Shown here: positions 34,644 through 43,547 of the stretch, piece by piece | Position numbering within the stretch: position 1 is the stretch's first letter | How the letters are laid out: each line of letters begins with the position of its first letter | Origin: Desulfamplus sp. | Lineage (GTDB): Bacteria > Desulfobacterota > Desulfobacteria > Desulfobacterales > Desulfobacteraceae | Reading direction: 5' to 3' | Assembly: GCA_015231615.1 (NCBI GenBank) | Contig: JADGBE010000008.1 | Location: 1-64,000, forward strand | Length of the DNA stretch: 64,000 bases | Notes under the pieces: generated by a model | What the model was told of the DNA's origin: nothing | Database searches by the model: none | Seen by the model: the letters and a program-made list of their open reading frames with translations, nothing else | Made by a program: the position numbers and the translations under genes

Positions 34644-36654
34644 CAGGAATTGCCAATTTATAACGCTCAGTAAGTTTTAGAATAGTCTTGAGGAGTTTTT
34701 CTCGGTTAATTGGCTTTGTTATATAGTCATCCATACCACTTTGAATAAACATATCTCTATCTTCTTTCATGGCGTGGGCAGTAAGGGCAATAATAGGGAT
34801 TCTGTTCAACCCTTTGTTTTTCTCATAATCTCTTATCTCTTTTGTTGCCTCAATACCAGTCATTATAGGCATCTGTCCATCCATTAAAATCAAATGAAAA
34901 TTGCCACCTATAAATTGTGCTACAGCCTCTTCACCATTTTTTGCGACAGAGACATTATCAACACCAAAGTGTTTTAAAATACTTGTAACAACTTTTTGAT
35001 TTACAACATTATCTTCTGCGATCAATATTTTTAATTGTTTTAGAAACTTCTGGTTAATTTCAGTTAGATTATCTAAGTTAATTACATCGGAAATAGAAGA
35101 GTTAGTTTCATTAACATTACGATCTAAATCGCTATTTTTAGTAAGAGTCTCCTCTTTTCTCTGAACAGTAATTGTGAACCAAAATGTTGATCCTTTTCCT
35201 TCATCTGAAACTACCCCGATATTTCCCCCCATAAGCTCTGTAAGTTGCTTTGAAATTGCAAGCCCAAGCCCAGTTCCTCCATAGTTACGCGTCATAGAGG
35301 CATCAACTTGAGAGAACGACCTAAATAGTCGATTCATTCGATCATGAGGAATTCCAATTCCTGTATCTATAATGTCAAATCTTATAGTAATATTTTTTGG
35401 TATTTGATTAACAGAATTACCATTTTTTGAATTCAGATTAGTAAGAATAGGATTTTCTAAAGGATTATTAACAAAGTCGTTACTCTCTAAAACTTTATTA
35501 TTAATTATATCCTTGATAAGATATATATGTAATACAACCTTACCTTTTTCAGTAAACTTGATTGCATTTCCGCACAAATTAAGAAGTATCTGACGAATTC
35601 GCCCCGGGTCCCCCTTTAAAAAATGAGGAACATCTCCATCTACTATCAGAGAATACTCAAGCCCTTTTCTTGAAGCATGAATAGCCATAATATCAGATAC
35701 AATGCCAGTAATTTTCCTTAAATCAAAATCAATAACTTCAATGTCAAGTTTACCAGCCTCAATTTTGGAGTAGTCCAAAATATCGTTTATAATCTCTACC
35801 AAGGCATCTGCACTATATTTGACAGATTCAGCATAATGTTTTTGTTCTTCTGTCAAAGTAGTCTGGAGCAAAAGGTCAGCCATTCCAATTACGCCGTTCA
35901 TTGGAGTTCTTATTTCATGGCTCATATTTGCAAGAAATGCGCTTTTAGCAATGCTTGCAGATTCTGCCTTTTCCCTTGCAACTATAAGGTCTCTATTTAC
36001 CTGCTCAAGTTCAGAACTTTTCTTTTGAAGTTCTGATGCGTTCTTTTCAAGTTCTAATGTCTTTTTTTGAAGCTCTAAAGTTTTCTTTTGAAGCTCTGAT
36101 GTTCTGCTTTCAATTTCACTGTTGAGGCGTGTGGCATATTCTAAATTATGCCTATGGTTCTCCATCAATATCTCTTCGTATTTTTTCTTAAATACGCTGA
36201 TCTGACGTTTGAGCTGCTCTTTTTGGGTTTTTATCAAGGATTCAGTATCTACAACCTTACTTTGGCTTATACAGAGTTTTTCACACAGCTCAACGATATT
36301 GCGTAAAGGTGTTAATAACACAATATTATCTTTATCAATTTCTTGGCAGGAGGAGTTTATAGATTGTGTAACTAAAGGAGAAAAGAAATTATAGAAAAGA
36401 GTGCTTTTAAGTGATGGAAAATAGATTGATGAAGAGGCTATATAATTTTCAGATTCTGAAGAGTTTATATAATTTTCAGATAATGAAGATTTAGATAATG
36501 TTGAATATAGGTGAGTGCCAATATCTGTTATGATTTTAAAAGAAAGCTTTTCTAACTCGCTGCATGGGATATACTGCTCTAACAGGTTAAGAAATCGTCT
36601 GTTTATTTCAGAGGAATCTTCAAATTCATCAAAAAGAGTATCAATATCAATCAT
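34630..36654 (-). CDS. Hybrid histidine kinase (BarA/ArcB-like core, cytoplasmic)
   Basis: 674 residues without membrane segments. The N-terminal 130 residues are unassigned and contain a repeated SENYI unit ([20 protein letters not shown]). A long coiled coil follows with 7-residue repeats ([19 protein letters not shown]). The HisKA core has [15 protein letters not shown] and the ATPase has [27 protein letters not shown] and YGGTGLGL. The receiver domain has the phospho-Asp in LILMDGQMP and Lys in ITKPI. An Asn/Leu-rich insertion interrupts the ATPase domain before IRFDIIDTG. The final residues (IPVATP) are encoded by the repeat at 34541-34643, so its original C-terminus was probably replaced. 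No HPt domain is attached. Confidence 0.92.
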   Translation of the reverse strand: MIDIDTLFDEFEDSSEINRRFLNLLEQYIPCSELEKLSFKIITDIGTHLYSTLSKSSLSENYINSSESENYIASSSIYFPSLKSTLFYNFFSPLVTQSINSSCQEIDKDNIVLLTPLRNIVELCEKLCISQSKVVDTESLIKTQKEQLKRQISVFKKKYEEILMENHRHNLEYATRLNSEIESRTSELQKKTLELQKKTLELEKNASELQKKSSELEQVNRDLIVAREKAESASIAKSAFLANMSHEIRTPMNGVIGMADLLLQTTLTEEQKHYAESVKYSADALVEIINDILDYSKIEAGKLDIEVIDFDLRKITGIVSDIMAIHASRKGLEYSLIVDGDVPHFLKGDPGRIRQILLNLCGNAIKFTEKGKVVLHIYLIKDIINNKVLESNDFVNNPLENPILTNLNSKNGNSVNQIPKNITIRFDIIDTGIGIPHDRMNRLFRSFSQVDASMTRNYGGTGLGLAISKQLTELMGGNIGVVSDEGKGSTFWFTITVQRKEETLTKNSDLDRNVNETNSSISDVINLDNLTEINQKFLKQLKILIAEDNVVNQKVVTSILKHFGVDNVSVAKNGEEAVAQFIGGNFHLILMDGQMPIMTGIEATKEIRDYEKNKGLNRIPIIALTAHAMKEDRDMFIQSGMDDYITKPINREKLLKTILKLTERYKLAIPVATP

Positions 36655-36708
36655 GCCGCCACTTTACTTTTAGTTTAATTTTAACTACTTCAATAAAATA
36701 CCCAAACG

Positions 36709-37575
36709 CTACATTGAGTATATCTCTTCTGCTTTGGAAAGCTCCTCTGGCAAATCTTCTGTAAGAGCTTTATATTCTTTTATATTATCTCGTATATGAA
36801 TCATCAAAGATGGCGAAAGTTCTCCTTTCATCTGATGAAGAACTGTATAGTTAAGTCTTGCTACTAAATAATCAGAGACCTGAACAATTGCTGGAAGGCT
36901 TTTATATTCATGTTCGCTGCTTAATACGTCGTGATGTTGCTTAACACCGTTTTGAACGCTAATCGGTAATTTCCAATCACCTGTAATAATATGACCTATT
37001 ACAGTGTGGTCTGTATGTAAAATTTCATTTTCATATTGAGTTATCTTCTTGTTATCTTTTGGATTCCAAGCCATACATACTTTTAAAAATTCATCTGGCA
37101 TAACTTGATCAGCAATAATTAATCCTATGTCATGGACAATACCACATAAAAAGGCATCTTCACCTTTTTGACCAAAGATTCTCTCCATACTCATCTGGCT
37201 ACAAATTGCAACAGCAACGCAGTGCATCCAGAGTCTTTTTCTCGAAAAATATTGTTCGTCAGTTTTAGCTTTAAAGAGATTTTTTAGAGCATCAACTACA
37301 ATCAGATTACGAAGATTATCAATACCAATAAATGCAACTGCTTCAGAGATACTCGTTACCCGTGTTCTTAAAGCATAAAAAGGGCTATTAACAAATCTGA
37401 GCAATCTTATTACAAGGGTGGGATCCATTTTAATAACATTTTCAAACTCTTCTGCGGTGGTCTTATCATCAGATAGCATTTTTATAAGGCGAGTTGCTAC
37501 ACTTGGGAGAGTTTTCATCTCTTTAAGTTTGTTTAGCATCAATTGAGCATTTTTTATGCTATCGCCTTTGACCAT
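36709..37575 (-). CDS. HDOD domain protein (second copy)
   Basis: 288 residues that are nearly all HDOD domain: MKTLPSVATRLIKML, VIKMDPTLVIRLLRFVNSPFY, VAFIGIDNLRNLIVV, LCGIVHDIGLIIAD and VKQHHDVLSS. Here the HD pair is retained (VHDIGL), unlike the chemotaxis copy, but the further HD-GYP metal-binding motifs are missing. GGGAG six bases upstream fixes the ATG start. It overlaps the DUF2283 gene upstream by 22 bases, so the two are translationally coupled. HDOD proteins commonly act as signalling scaffolds; the role here is unknown. Confidence 0.9.
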   Translation of the reverse strand: MVKGDSIKNAQLMLNKLKEMKTLPSVATRLIKMLSDDKTTAEEFENVIKMDPTLVIRLLRFVNSPFYALRTRVTSISEAVAFIGIDNLRNLIVVDALKNLFKAKTDEQYFSRKRLWMHCVAVAICSQMSMERIFGQKGEDAFLCGIVHDIGLIIADQVMPDEFLKVCMAWNPKDNKKITQYENEILHTDHTVIGHIITGDWKLPISVQNGVKQHHDVLSSEHEYKSLPAIVQVSDYLVARLNYTVLHQMKGELSPSLMIHIRDNIKEYKALTEDLPEELSKAEEIYSM

Positions 37576-37820
37576 TTATATCTCCCTGTATTAATTTGAT
37601 GAAAATGTGCAAAAACTGGTAACTTAAAAATATTTGATCGAAGAAGGCGAGTTGAGAAGAACATCACTTCAAGGCTTTCTATCTCTTCTGTTACTGGATT
37701 CATACGTGCAACAATATCATCTCCAAGTTCTTCGCTCTCCTGTTCTGGATATGGCTGGCACGTTTTAATATATAAAATGTCAGCAATTCTATCATAATGA
37801 AAAGTCAATTCCGTTTCCAT
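37554..37820 (-). CDS. DUF2283-like small protein
   Basis: 88 residues that begin with the DUF2283 pattern: FHYDRIADILYIK, then an acidic segment ending in DDIVARMNPVTEEIESLEVMF. AAGGAG before the ATG supports the start. The gene overlaps both neighbours: 16 bases with the upstream 109-residue gene and 22 bases with the HDOD gene downstream. Small DUF2283 proteins are often found beside nuclease-like or toxin-like partners. I suspect an antitoxin-like or binding role but cannot prove it from sequence. Confidence 0.7.
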   Translation of the reverse strand: METELTFHYDRIADILYIKTCQPYPEQESEELGDDIVARMNPVTEEIESLEVMFFSTRLLRSNIFKLPVFAHFHQINTGRYKWSKAIA

Positions 37821-38134
37821 TCAATTTCTCCTTCAGAGAGTTTTCTTGTGATGTAAGCAGTAATTATCCAATGCCTAATTTCAGGCAATATATTACTGAC
37901 TACAAAAACGACAACATATTTTCCACCCTTTACTGCCTCAAACCATCTGCTAAACATACGAGCATTTTCAAAACGCCTACTAATTCGTATTTGTTCTGGA
38001 GAAGCTAAGGTATCTGCAATAGATTGTCTATATTCTGGTAACAAATCTGGGTGATTTACTGAAATATGATTTTCACGTTCTTCAGTAAATTCAACGTCTG
38101 CTTTTAAATATGGACATGGAAAATATGTTGTCAT
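37805..38134 (-). CDS. Small protein with RelE/PBECR-like nuclease features (tentative)
   Basis: 109 residues: FPCPYLKADVEFTEERENHI, then NHPDLLPEYRQSIADTL, SPEQIRISRRF, GGKYVVVFVV, RHWIITAYITRKL and a charged end EIEWKRN. The order His-His-x-Asp/Pro, Arg pair, hydrophobic strand and (I)ITAY resembles the phage Barnase-EndoU-ColicinE5/D-RelE-like nuclease group seen in toxin-antitoxin contexts. This is pattern recognition, not a confirmed family match. It overlaps the DUF2283 gene by 16 bases, a common toxin-antitoxin arrangement. No convincing RBS precedes the ATG. Confidence 0.55.
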   Translation of the reverse strand: MTTYFPCPYLKADVEFTEERENHISVNHPDLLPEYRQSIADTLASPEQIRISRRFENARMFSRWFEAVKGGKYVVVFVVSNILPEIRHWIITAYITRKLSEGEIEWKRN

Positions 38135-38208
38135 TATATTTGTAAATCGATTTGTACAACCTTATATTAATACTACAGTTAGACAACAAACATCTATTGT
38201 ATAAATTT

Positions 38209-38466
38209 CTACCCTTTTAGCTTTGCCACAAGGTCTATGTAGTCTTGCTTTGCTTTGTCCTGTGGAGTTCCCTGCAATTTAGCCCAAGCATCATACTTTG
38301 CACGACCTTTAAAATCAGTCATTCCGGGACGTTTACCTGTAACATCACCTACGCTCCCCTGTTTAAATATAGAGTAGAGTTTAAGCAAGGTATCATTGTC
38401 AGGTTTCTTTGTTAGAGTCTGAACATCTTTGCCAGCTTGCTCGAATTTTGCATTCAAATCGCTCAT
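38209..38466 (-). CDS. Acyl-CoA-binding protein
   Basis: 85 residues that match the ACBP fold along the whole length: LNAKFEQAGKDVQTLTKKP, TLLKLYSIFKQGSVGDV, then KGRAKYDAWAKLQG and DKAKQDYIDLVAKLK. The Tyr and Lys residues that contact the CoA ribose-phosphate in eukaryotic ACBP (YSIFKQ and K-x2-AW) are conserved. ACBP carries long-chain acyl-CoA in the cytosol. It is common in eukaryotes but patchy in bacteria. AAGGAG seven bases upstream supports the start. It is not in an obvious lipid-metabolism operon. Confidence 0.93.
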   Translation of the reverse strand: MSDLNAKFEQAGKDVQTLTKKPDNDTLLKLYSIFKQGSVGDVTGKRPGMTDFKGRAKYDAWAKLQGTPQDKAKQDYIDLVAKLKG

Positions 38467-38540
38467 TTGTTTCTCCTTAAGATCGTTAAGTTAGATTAGA
38501 TTAATTAGACTTCCTTATTTTGATATATAAAAAAGGACGA

Positions 38541-39350
38541 TTAGAAGAGATTTTGTCCTGATTTAACGGCTTTTCTATTTTTAGTCTCTCTTTCTAAAAT
38601 TTCCGCTTGCAGCAAATCTTCAAGCCTCTTTGCAAAGTATATAACAACCTCATAAATAGGCTTGCCAAACTGGTCTGGAACAAATGATAAAATAAGAAGA
38701 TCACCACTATTTTCCCAGCACAAAGATTTACCATTACTATTTTTCCAAGGTATTTCGCGAGGAGTTCCATACTTTTGTTTTAAAGTATCGACTATATTTA
38801 AGTCATCTTTTTTAAAATTTACCTTTATTAAAAGTGGTGTGTTGTTAAATTCAGAGAATAAAAATTCTACATAGTTAAATGGAAGATTCTTTTTTGTTGC
38901 ATATCTATAAGCAAGCTTTACCGTGTTATGCTCAACACGCTCTGCAATTAAAGATATTTTACCCTCTTCTTCAACTGTAGATGGATTAATTTTACCTGTA
39001 GGCGAGTTTAACCTTTGGTTAAGCTCTTCAAAATGAGGGAAGTTATCTTTAAGAAATAGCTTTTCATAAAGATTTAAGTTGATTGTGTTACGACTCTCTG
39101 TTGAGTGATCACCAAGTATGCTGTCAAGGTGGCTTTTCAGATTATGAGATAAAGTGGTATTCACATCAACATCAAAAAAGGTGTAGGTTATTGGATAACT
39201 TTCTATTTTAGCAGATAGAGTATTCTTGCTGCTATCTTCACTGCAAGAGACGCATAGAAAAAATAAGCTAAAAAAGATAAACAGTCTTGCACTAATTAGA
39301 ATTTGATTGAAATTTTTGATGGAAAATATATCTGATAATATAGTAGTCAT
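38541..39350 (-). CDS. Predicted lipoprotein of unknown function
   Basis: 269 residues with a long, polar N-region then a hydrophobic stretch and lipobox LCVSC (about residues 32-36), so it is probably lipidated and periplasmic. The mature part holds ITYTFFDVDVNTT and, near the C-terminus, a segment with KQKYGTPREIPWKNSNGKSLCW...LSFVPDQFGKP that suggests a globular beta domain. No family recognised. It is followed 24 bases on its 3' side... in genome order it lies between clpA (upstream on the minus strand) and the acyl-CoA-binding protein gene, with no functional link evident. The N-region is unusually long, so the true start could be later, but no alternative ATG precedes the hydrophobic segment. 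Confidence 0.65.
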   Translation of the reverse strand: MTTILSDIFSIKNFNQILISARLFIFFSLFFLCVSCSEDSSKNTLSAKIESYPITYTFFDVDVNTTLSHNLKSHLDSILGDHSTESRNTINLNLYEKLFLKDNFPHFEELNQRLNSPTGKINPSTVEEEGKISLIAERVEHNTVKLAYRYATKKNLPFNYVEFLFSEFNNTPLLIKVNFKKDDLNIVDTLKQKYGTPREIPWKNSNGKSLCWENSGDLLILSFVPDQFGKPIYEVVIYFAKRLEDLLQAEILERETKNRKAVKSGQNLF

Positions 39351-39374
39351 ACTTATCCTAATATAAAATGAGGA

Positions 39375-41645
39375 TCAATCTTTAAACTTAAATGTCAACT
39401 CATCGTCTTTGACTGCAATCGAAACATTCCCACCTTTTTCAAGGTTACCAAAAAGAATCTCATCAGTTAAGACATCCTTTATTTTTGTCTGAATCAGGCG
39501 ATCTAATGGTCTTGCACCAAATTTAGGATTATGACCTTTTTCAGCAAGCCATGAACGCACTTTAGGAGTATATTTTAAAGAGACATTTTTATTAGCAAGA
39601 AGCTCTTTTAACTCCTTCATGCCCTTATCAACAATAAGCTCCATAACCTCTTGAGAGAGCGAATTAAACTGCACAACAGAATCTAAACGGTTTCTAAATT
39701 CAGGGCTAAATGTCTTTTCAACTGCTTTAAATCCTTTGGAGCTGACATCAGCAATTTGGTCTCCAAAACCAATTTTATTGGAACTCATCTCTCTTGCCCC
39801 AGCATTTGAGGTCATAATTAGAACCACATTTCTAAAATCAGCAGCTTTACCGTTGTTGTCAGTCAAAGTTGCATAGTCCATAACTTGAAGCAAAATGTTA
39901 AAAAGGTCTTGGTGTGCTTTTTCTATCTCATCTAAAAGAAGGACGCAGTGTGGATTTTTTCTTATGCTATCAGTTAAAATTCCGCCTTGCTCAAAGCCAA
40001 TATATCCGGGAGGTGCCCCAATAAGCCTTGAAACAGCATGTTTTTCCATATATTCGCTCATGTCAAATCTAAGAAATTTCACACCCATATTAAATGCAAG
40101 CTGTTTTGCAACTTCAGTTTTTCCAACACCTGTGGGACCTGTGAATAAAAACGAGCCAATTGGACGACCTGGGGCTGATAACCCTGCTCTTGAGCGTTTG
40201 ATGCAAGTTGACAATGTGGATATGGCACTATCTTGACCAAAAATCACCTGAGAAAGTTTTTTATCTAAATTTTCAAGGTTTGTTTTATCTGATGCTGTAA
40301 TTGTAGTTGCTGGGATTTTTGCCATCTTTGCAACAGTCTTCTCAATATCGCCAGCAAGAACATTTTTGCGTCTTGTATCACCTGAAAGTCTAATAAGTGA
40401 GCCTGTTTCGTCAATTACATCAATTGCTTTATCTGGCAGAAATCTGTCATTGATATGTTTGGCTGATAATTTTGCAGCAGCTTCAAGAGCTTCATTTGTG
40501 TAGTTTAACTGATGATGCTCTTCATAACAGCTTTTAAGCCCTTTAAGAATCTCAATTGTCTCTTCAACAGAGGGTTCTGGAACCTCTATCTTTTCAAAAC
40601 GTCTTGTAAGTGCGCGATCTTTTTCAAAGTAGTTTTTATACTCTTCATAAGTTGTAGAGCCAACGCATCTTAAATTTCCAGATGCAAGTGCTGGCTTTAG
40701 AATATTTGACGCATCTAAAGAACCGCTGCTGGTTGCACCAGCACCAACAACTGTGTGAATCTCATCTATGAACAACAGTGCATTTTTCTTTGCCTCAAGT
40801 GCGTCAATTACATCTTTAAGTCTCTGCTCAAAATCGCCTCTATATTTAGTGCCAGCAAGCAACGCTCCCATATCAAGAGCAAACATTTCAGATGATTGTA
40901 AAAATTCAGGCACCTCACCTTGCACAGCTTTTAAGGCAATACCTTCTGCAATTGCAGTTTTGCCAACACCTGGGTCTCCTACAAAAACTGGATTATTTTT
41001 GCGTCTTCTGCATAAAACCTGCATCGCCCGTTCAATTTCATTAACTCGACCAATAAGAGGATCAATCTTTCCATTACGAGCTTTTTCAAGAAGATCAGTT
41101 GTAAACATTGCAAGCGGGTCTTGCTGCTGCTCTTGCTCTTGGTTTTGTCCTTTATCTCCTTGCTGATGCTGTGGTTGCGGCTGATTAGAACCTGCTTTTT
41201 TGGTTTGGGTTGATGTTGAACGTTCGTTGTGGGAGATATATTTTAAAAGTGCAAGACGTGTAAGTCCCTCTGATTCAAGGTAGTATGCAGCGTGAGAATC
41301 TTTTTCCTGAAAAATTGATGCAAGCACATCTCCAAGTGTTATGTGACTTTTTGATGCTGACTTTGCATGGTTTACAGCTCTTTGAATTGTCCGTTGAAAT
41401 CCAATGGTTTGCTGGAGAACATATTCGCTTCCTTCCTTAACACTCTCCATTTTATCTTTGAAAAAGAGATCAAGATGTTTCTTTATTGCTTCAGGGCTTC
41501 CTCCACAATTTTTGACTGTTTTGTAACCTTCTCCGCTATGCAAAATAGCATAAAGCATATGCTCCACAGATACATATTCATGCCGTCTTCTTTTTGCCTC
41601 TTTTACAGCAAAACCAAGTGTAGAACTCAACTCTTTGCTTATCAT
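39375..41645 (-). CDS. clpA: ATP-dependent Clp protease ATP-binding subunit ClpA
   Basis: AAA+ unfoldase that feeds substrates to ClpP and is tuned by ClpS. The N-domain (about 1-145) is followed by a Gln-rich linker (QPQPQHQQGDKGQNQEQEQ). D1 has Walker A GDPGVGKTAIAEG and Walker B LLFIDEIHT; D2 has Walker A GPTGVGKTEVAKQ and Walker B VLLLDEIEKA. Length near 756 is typical. The track starts at the ATG at 41651, but AAGGAG abuts that codon; the ATG at 41645 (MISKELS) has the Shine-Dalgarno six bases upstream and is the better start. clpS lies 39 bases upstream, the classic clpS-clpA pair. No clpP is in the window. Confidence 0.96.
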   Translation of the reverse strand: MISKELSSTLGFAVKEAKRRRHEYVSVEHMLYAILHSGEGYKTVKNCGGSPEAIKKHLDLFFKDKMESVKEGSEYVLQQTIGFQRTIQRAVNHAKSASKSHITLGDVLASIFQEKDSHAAYYLESEGLTRLALLKYISHNERSTSTQTKKAGSNQPQPQHQQGDKGQNQEQEQQQDPLAMFTTDLLEKARNGKIDPLIGRVNEIERAMQVLCRRRKNNPVFVGDPGVGKTAIAEGIALKAVQGEVPEFLQSSEMFALDMGALLAGTKYRGDFEQRLKDVIDALEAKKNALLFIDEIHTVVGAGATSSGSLDASNILKPALASGNLRCVGSTTYEEYKNYFEKDRALTRRFEKIEVPEPSVEETIEILKGLKSCYEEHHQLNYTNEALEAAAKLSAKHINDRFLPDKAIDVIDETGSLIRLSGDTRRKNVLAGDIEKTVAKMAKIPATTITASDKTNLENLDKKLSQVIFGQDSAISTLSTCIKRSRAGLSAPGRPIGSFLFTGPTGVGKTEVAKQLAFNMGVKFLRFDMSEYMEKHAVSRLIGAPPGYIGFEQGGILTDSIRKNPHCVLLLDEIEKAHQDLFNILLQVMDYATLTDNNGKAADFRNVVLIMTSNAGAREMSSNKIGFGDQIADVSSKGFKAVEKTFSPEFRNRLDSVVQFNSLSQEVMELIVDKGMKELKELLANKNVSLKYTPKVRSWLAEKGHNPKFGARPLDRLIQTKIKDVLTDEILFGNLEKGGNVSIAVKDDELTFKFKD

Positions 41646-41655
41646 AACCATCTCC

Positions 41656-41703
41656 TTGAACTATTCCTTTTCAATTTTCTTGAACTATTCTTTTTCAATT
41701 GTG
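41656..41703. repeat. 24-base tandem duplication at the clpS 3' end
   Basis: TTGAACTATTCCTTTTCAAT (first unit, 41656-41679) and TTGAACTATTCTTTTTCAAT (second unit, 41680-41703) are 24-base direct repeats differing at about three positions. The second unit includes the clpS stop and its last codons (TIEKE). The first lies in the clpS-clpA spacer, next to the clpA Shine-Dalgarno. Confidence 0.8.
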
Positions 41704-41999
41704 CTTTTAAGAGGAAACTCTCTCTCTCTTGCAAGTGTGTGAACTGTATTGACCTTAGTTTCAGCAACATCTTTTGTGTAGATACCACAGATACCTCTTC
41801 CCTTTTCATGCACATTTAGCATAATCTGAGTCGCAATTTCAAATGATTTACCAAAAACCTTCATCAGAATCTCAACAACAAAATCCATAGTTGTATAGTC
41901 GTCGTTATGTAAAATAACCTTATACATAGGAGGCTGTCCATCTTTAGAATCTGAATCTGATGATATTTTCTTTTTTGTTTCAGCATCTATAGTTGCCAT
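41685..41999 (-). CDS. clpS: ATP-dependent Clp protease adaptor ClpS
   Basis: 104-residue N-end-rule adaptor that binds the ClpA N-domain and delivers N-degron substrates. The core is clear: [20 protein letters not shown] and [20 protein letters not shown], then [12 protein letters not shown]. The N-degron pocket residues (Asn/Asp of HNDDYT and His of VHEKG) are present. The Lys/Ser/Asp-rich N-terminal tail (first 20 residues) is the expected disordered ClpA-engaging tail. The C-terminus (STIEKE) and stop sit in a tandem duplication that continues into the spacer. clpA follows on the same strand. Confidence 0.95.
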   Translation of the reverse strand: MATIDAETKKKISSDSDSKDGQPPMYKVILHNDDYTTMDFVVEILMKVFGKSFEIATQIMLNVHEKGRGICGIYTKDVAETKVNTVHTLAREREFPLKSTIEKE

Positions 42000-42013
42000 G
42001 TTGTTGCTATTCC

Positions 42014-42421
42014 TTAGTTGTTTCGGGTTATCTCAAAAAACATTTCAGAGGCAAAAAAACAGACATCAAATTCTAAAAAGAAATTTACCTGTCCTAAAAT
42101 TAAAGGCACATTTTCACACTTTGTCCATGCAAATGCTAAATTAATAGGGAAAAACTTACCAACTTTAGCAGATATAATAATAGCACGAGCTTCAAATTGA
42201 GCTAAATTGCCACTTAAAATCAATTTTGTGTTTTGTTCTTCCCATACAGCACCTAATCTTTTTCCAATACTATAAGGCAATACATTAACACTCGCTCCTG
42301 TATCCAGAAGACCATACACATCTAATGAGTTTTCGATTAGTGTCAATCTTAATGGTAAATACGGTAAACCACCTTTTTTTTGAATCTCTGAAAAAGGAAA
42401 TCTTTCTTTTATCTGCTGCAT
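42014..42421 (-). CDS. Retropepsin-like aspartic protease-fold protein
   Basis: 135 residues. The D-T-G-A motif in [14 protein letters not shown], preceded by a hydrophobic strand ([12 protein letters not shown]), matches the catalytic turn of retropepsin-like proteases. The C-terminal [16 protein letters not shown] resembles the second conserved strand/turn near the flap. Retropepsins act as homodimers, so a single DTG per chain is expected. The first residues overlap the upstream 76-residue gene by 13 bases. Such pairs are common in cyanobacteria and other genomes with unknown function; protease activity here is inference. Confidence 0.7.
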   Translation of the reverse strand: MQQIKERFPFSEIQKKGGLPYLPLRLTLIENSLDVYGLLDTGASVNVLPYSIGKRLGAVWEEQNTKLILSGNLAQFEARAIIISAKVGKFFPINLAFAWTKCENVPLILGQVNFFLEFDVCFFASEMFFEITRNN

Positions 42422-42639
42422 AAGGATTCTTTTATATCTATTTTATCAAGTTCGTTTAATAGAATTGCTGCTGCATCGTCAGCATTATATGGAGACCAGA
42501 TTGGATATTCATTACCATTTTTTAACATAGATAAAGATTCTTCTTCTTTAGCTAAATCGTAAATAATAAATTGAATAAGACTAAATTTTTCAATTTTTGA
42601 TAATGTTGTTATTGCTGATTTTAATTCGGGTAATCTCAT
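42409..42639 (-). CDS. Small partner protein of the retropepsin-like gene
   Basis: 76 residues: an N-terminal helical segment (LPELKSAITTLSKIEKFSLIQFIIYDLAKEE, read as a helix-forming stretch), then a conserved-looking YPIWSPYNADDAAAILLNEL. AAGGA lies about 11 bases before the ATG. It overlaps the retropepsin-like gene by 13 bases and is probably translated with it. I do not recognise a named family. The layout (small first gene, enzyme second) looks like an accessory module, perhaps antitoxin-like. Confidence 0.55.
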   Translation of the reverse strand: MRLPELKSAITTLSKIEKFSLIQFIIYDLAKEEESLSMLKNGNEYPIWSPYNADDAAAILLNELDKIDIKESLCSR

Positions 42640-42656
42640 ATTTTATTTTTCCTTGT

Positions 42657-42792
42657 TCTATTTTTTACGCCCCACAACACCTCTTATACTTCTTGCCACT
42701 ACCTCATGGACATGGATCGTTTCTTTCTGTTTTAGGCTCGCTTCGCTTTACAGGCTCTTTTACCTGTGATCCATCTGAATGCGAAAGGATTA
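42657..42792 (-). pseudogene. Decayed copy of the secA 3' end
   Basis: This 136-base stretch aligns to the last 125 or so bases of secA plus its stop and the following bases (43539-43675), with about 13 mismatches by eye (roughly 90% identity). The copy has lost the frame of the zinc-binding tail: the codon for Gly/Cys in CPCGSG has become a TGA stop. It ends seven bases before the vapC stop, so the VapBC-like module is bracketed by the secA 3' end and its copy. Confidence 0.85.
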
Positions 42793-42798
42793 TAGACA

Positions 42799-43203
42799 TC
42801 AATCACTATTATCCCATATAGTAGATAAATGTCTTGAATTTGCAATCACGGGGTCATTTGTTAATAATGTTAATCCTATATTTGCAGCAGTGCCAGCGAT
42901 TAATCGATCATGCAGCTCAGGAATATCATCAATATCAAAGCTCTTAATGATAATCTCATAAGTAAGTGGCATAATTTCTATTGTTTTATGGATCAAACAA
43001 TAATCTATTACAGTTTTTAAATTTATATCAATACGATTACGTTGAGATAAATAGCCAATTTCTGCTAAAGCTATAGCTGGTATATATAAATAGGTATTAC
43101 CACGCTCTGCTTCTTCAAAAATCTGACGAATGCGTTTTGGCAACTTACGTTGTTCAAGCATTAGAACAATAGCCATAGTGTCAGCAACAAACCCATCACT
43201 CAT
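42799..43203 (-). CDS. PIN-domain (VapC-like) ribonuclease toxin
   Basis: About 134 residues in the PIN fold. The acidic metal ligands are placed as expected: Asp in FVADTMAIV, Glu in ALAEIGYL, Asp in LHDRLIAGTA and Asp in LLTNDPVI. VapC-type toxins are Mg-dependent RNases that act on tRNA or rRNA. The track starts 14 codons earlier; the ATG at 43203 places the conserved start DGFVADT directly and leaves five bases after the upstream stop, consistent with an operon. The upstream 87-residue gene is the likely antitoxin. The module lies between secA and a fragment of the secA 3' end. Confidence 0.85.
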   Translation of the reverse strand: MSDGFVADTMAIVLMLEQRKLPKRIRQIFEEAERGNTYLYIPAIALAEIGYLSQRNRIDINLKTVIDYCLIHKTIEIMPLTYEIIIKSFDIDDIPELHDRLIAGTAANIGLTLLTNDPVIANSRHLSTIWDNSD

Positions 43204-43207
43204 AAAG

Positions 43208-43471
43208 TTATATCTCTTTGGGATATATTTTTTTATAATCAGCAAATTCCTCTTCTAAATGGATTAAAGATGTTGTCTCTAAAACAGATAGCTCTTTTTC
43301 GATAGTTTGATCTGTTAGATCATTTTTGCATGTTATTGAGTTTTGATCTCTGCTTTTAAGAAATCTTATAAAGTCCAATACTGTCTGCAAAGAGTTCCAT
43401 GATAAACCATTAGTCTCTTTTAATATAGTCTGTTCTAACTCCATTGAGTGTTTCAAATTTGCTGTAATCAT
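43208..43471 (-). CDS. Putative antitoxin upstream of the PIN toxin
   Basis: 87 residues. The N-terminal part (LEQTILKETNGLSWNSLQTVLDFIRFLKSR) is a helical segment like those of Phd/DUF2281-type antitoxins, and the C-terminal part is acidic (EKELSVLETTSLIHLEEEFADY), as expected for a toxin-wrapping tail. AAGGTG six bases before the ATG is a good RBS. The five-base gap to the PIN gene supports a toxin-antitoxin pair. Family assignment is not certain from sequence alone. Confidence 0.7.
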   Translation of the reverse strand: MITANLKHSMELEQTILKETNGLSWNSLQTVLDFIRFLKSRDQNSITCKNDLTDQTIEKELSVLETTSLIHLEEEFADYKKIYPKEI

Positions 43472-43547
43472 ATATTCACCTTGTTTCTATTCTTTAAACC
43501 TCACACCTCTTTTTACTCTTTAAGCCCAACATACGTATTTCTATTTT

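Noticed and set aside
39895-41166. Plus-strand ORFs of 113 and 132 codons within clpA
   Set aside because: Shadows of clpA; they carry no start signal or family motif.
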